A DNA stretch of 8,836 nt, taken from the NCBI GenBank assembly GCA_002469525.1, contig DKME01000005.1, positions 11,365 through 20,200 on the forward strand. The letters run 5' to 3'. Below the pieces are notes generated by a model that worked only from the letters and a program-made list of their open reading frames with translations, was not told the origin of the DNA and did no database searches. Of the stretch, positions 7,120 through 8,836 are shown piece after piece; position 1 is the stretch's first letter, and every line of letters begins with the position of its first letter. Origin of the DNA: Actinobacteria bacterium UBA7422 (GTDB lineage: Bacteria > Actinomycetota > Actinomycetes > S36-B12). Both the position numbers and the translations under genes were made by a program.

Positions 7120-7144
7120 CTTGTTTGAAATCCTTGTGCGGTGT

Positions 7145-8836
7145 TCATACGACGGGGAAGGCCAATTCGTCTACGAATCGGTCATTGAAGTCCGTTCGGT
7201 CTGAGAGCTCTAAGTACGCGATTTCCCGCATCAAAGCGGTGGCTCCATTACGTTCGGGCCCAGAGAGCAGCACCATTTTTGCCCCTTCCCCGGCAACGTT
7301 ACCGGCACTTATGACACGCAGTACCGGGATTTTGGGCACCAGGCCAATTGCGATTGCATTTTTTGCTGACAGGTAGGTACCAAATGATCCGGCAAGGAGT
7401 ACTTGCGTAATGTCACTCTCCTTCACTCCGAACTCTTCGAGAAGGAGTTTCCAGCCGGTTGAGATCGCTGCTTTAGCAAACTGCAATTCTCGAATATCAC
7501 GTTGTGAGAGGAATACGCCCGCTTCATTATTTGAGTCGAAGGAAAGAACGAATACCCGTTCCTTACCGATTGTGATCAATCGATGAGATAAAGCTGGCCA
7601 TGTTTCTGCCATAACTTCGTCGCTCATGAATCGGCCAGAAGGATCTGCGATGCGCATCCGTGCCAATTCAGCGACAGCGTCAACGAGTCCGGATCCACAC
7701 AGACCAATGGGTTCAGCGTCTTCGATCACTTGAAGGTGAACGTCTGTTTCAGTGAGGGTGACAACCTCGATTGCACCTGCCGCCGCCCGCATACCGCACT
7801 TGATCGAAGCGGCTTCAAATGCTGGCCCGGCTGGAGCCGCAGTCGAGATGAGTCGCTCACCGTCACCAAGCACAATCTCGCAATTAGTCCCGATGTCAAT
7901 GAATAGGCGAAGCCGCTTGTCGCGATCCATGCCGGTAGCCAGCGCGCCTGAAATAATGTCTCCACCCACATAGGCACCCAAAGCAGGGAATAAGAATGCG
8001 CGAGCGCGTGAGTGAAGCATCACGCCTAATTCGCTAGCAAGAAAAGTTGGGTAACTCTCAGTAGCCATAATGAATGGAGCGACTCCAAGTGGTTCAGGGT
8101 CGATTCCTAAAGCGATTTGCACCATGGTTGCATTACCCGCAATTGCAATTTCAAAAACCTGTTCTGGGGAGATATCCGCTTCAGCACACACCTCATTTGT
8201 TAGATCACTCAAGGTGGAGTGTGCTAGCTCCCGGAGTTTGTCCAAAGCATTTTCATCGAGCATTGTTGCACTGATTCGACTGATCACGTCTGCGCCGAAC
8301 GGCTGCTGCTTATTCAGCATTGAGGCAACCGCTAAAGGCGTCCCCGTGGCTAGGTCCATGAGCGAGGCAACAACAGTCGTCGTGCCAAGGTCGTATGCGA
8401 TTCCATAGAGTGCTGTGGTCGTATCTCCAGGTTCGATTGCAATGAGTTGGTCGGCAACAACAACACATGTCACCTTGAAATCGGATGTCCGCAATACCTT
8501 GGGAAGCTCCTTGATCAGTTGCGGATCGATGTTGACCGTGACGTCGCTGATCTCGTCGAGAACGCGACGCAGGTCAGATCTTTGGTCCCTAAGTGAGGGT
8601 TCGGACACCTCTATATAGCGCTTAATTACAGAAGGGCGGAGGATCACCTGCCGACCGACCCCGACGGTTGACGCCTTTGGGCGAGTTGTGAGAGGAGGCA
8701 CATGCACTTTAAGTGATGCAGTCGCATGGGATACGCATGCCAGGCGCCAGCCTGCATCAAGTTCTTCTTGTTTGAAGGCACGCGAGTCCAAGTTCGTGAC
8801 AGGAACGCTACCTTCCAATATCTGAACTTTGCACTT
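7145..8836 (-). CDS. RACo/RamA-like reductive activator of corrinoid proteins (DUF4445, ASKHA fold), 5'-truncated by window edge
   Basis: Members of this family use a [2Fe-2S] ferredoxin domain and ATP hydrolysis to reduce inactive Co(II) corrinoid proteins back to Co(I), allowing methyl transfer to resume. The frame runs open to the window edge, giving 563 visible residues. The first are KCKVQILEGSVPV, the end of a CGxC iron-sulfur motif (Cys2), with the fourth cluster cysteine at Cys34 in GWRLACVS; the other cysteines lie outside the window. A linker (about 40-140) precedes the ASKHA ATPase with AYDLGTTTVVASLMDL (147-162), IAGNATMVQIALGIDPEPLG (232-251), FIDIGTNCEIVLGDGERL (312-329), GLCGSGLVDAVAEL (378-391) and LAGSFGTYLSAKNAIAIGLV (480-499). 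The TTG at 8818 is not the true start. The gene stops 78 bp before the GntR gene. It implies a corrinoid methyltransferase partner, which is not in this window. Confidence 0.9.
   Translation of the reverse strand, partial: KCKVQILEGSVPVTNLDSRAFKQEELDAGWRLACVSHATASLKVHVPPLTTRPKASTVGVGRQVILRPSVIKRYIEVSEPSLRDQRSDLRRVLDEISDVTVNIDPQLIKELPKVLRTSDFKVTCVVVADQLIAIEPGDTTTALYGIAYDLGTTTVVASLMDLATGTPLAVASMLNKQQPFGADVISRISATMLDENALDKLRELAHSTLSDLTNEVCAEADISPEQVFEIAIAGNATMVQIALGIDPEPLGVAPFIMATESYPTFLASELGVMLHSRARAFLFPALGAYVGGDIISGALATGMDRDKRLRLFIDIGTNCEIVLGDGERLISTAAPAGPAFEAASIKCGMRAAAGAIEVVTLTETDVHLQVIEDAEPIGLCGSGLVDAVAELARMRIADPSGRFMSDEVMAETWPALSHRLITIGKERVFVLSFDSNNEAGVFLSQRDIRELQFAKAAISTGWKLLLEEFGVKESDITQVLLAGSFGTYLSAKNAIAIGLVPKIPVLRVISAGNVAGEGAKMVLLSGPERNGATALMREIAYLELSDRTDFNDRFVDELAFPVV

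Noticed and set aside
8816..8818. TTG at 8818 as the start of the RACo-like gene
   Set aside because: The frame stays open upstream to the window edge and encodes KCKVQI, part of the expected ferredoxin motif. The gene is truncated by the window, not short.

Overview
All seven genes in this 8.8 kb window lie on the minus strand, so transcription runs from high to low coordinates. They form a compact one-carbon (C1) oxidation cluster. In transcription order: (1) a DUF4445/RACo-type reductive activator of corrinoid proteins, with its 5' end cut by the window edge at 8836; (2) a GntR/FCD-family regulator preceded by an AT-rich promoter-like gap; (3) an 839-residue flavoprotein/aminomethyltransferase fusion of the dimethylglycine/sarcosine dehydrogenase family; (4, 5) etfB and etfA, the two subunits of an electron transfer flavoprotein; (6) fhs, formate-tetrahydrofolate ligase; (7) the N-terminal third to half of fdhD, the formate dehydrogenase sulfurtransferase, cut by the window edge at position 1. 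The fdhD fragment begins with GTG directly after the fhs stop, so it is easy to miss.

The genes make sense together. The fusion flavoprotein would oxidise an N-methyl group of dimethylglycine, sarcosine or a similar amine. It would pass electrons to the adjacent ETF (and then to the quinone pool) and the carbon to tetrahydrofolate. After conversion to 10-formyl-THF by a FolD-type enzyme not in this window, Fhs can run toward formate and ATP. FdhD implies a molybdenum or tungsten formate dehydrogenase, probably nearby, that would oxidise formate to CO2. The RACo-like protein suggests that a corrinoid-dependent methyltransferase, for example one of the MttB/MtgB family acting on glycine betaine or another quaternary amine, lies upstream of the window or elsewhere in the genome. 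The whole would be a route from a methylated amine to CO2. The individual families are known. The combination is the interesting part, and the substrate is inferred.

The organism is a bacterium with DNA of roughly 50-55% G+C by eye. The fusion enzyme resembles Arthrobacter dimethylglycine oxidase as I recall it, and the GntR gene looks leaderless (a -10-like box six bases before the start codon). Both fit an actinobacterium, but this is a weak call and a proteobacterial origin is not excluded.

Gene spacing is tight: 78, 47, 31, -4, 28 and 0 bp. Four internal genes have good Shine-Dalgarno sequences. I saw no tRNA, rRNA, CRISPR array, insertion sequence or convincing terminator. The only gap with apparent regulatory content is 7067-7144.
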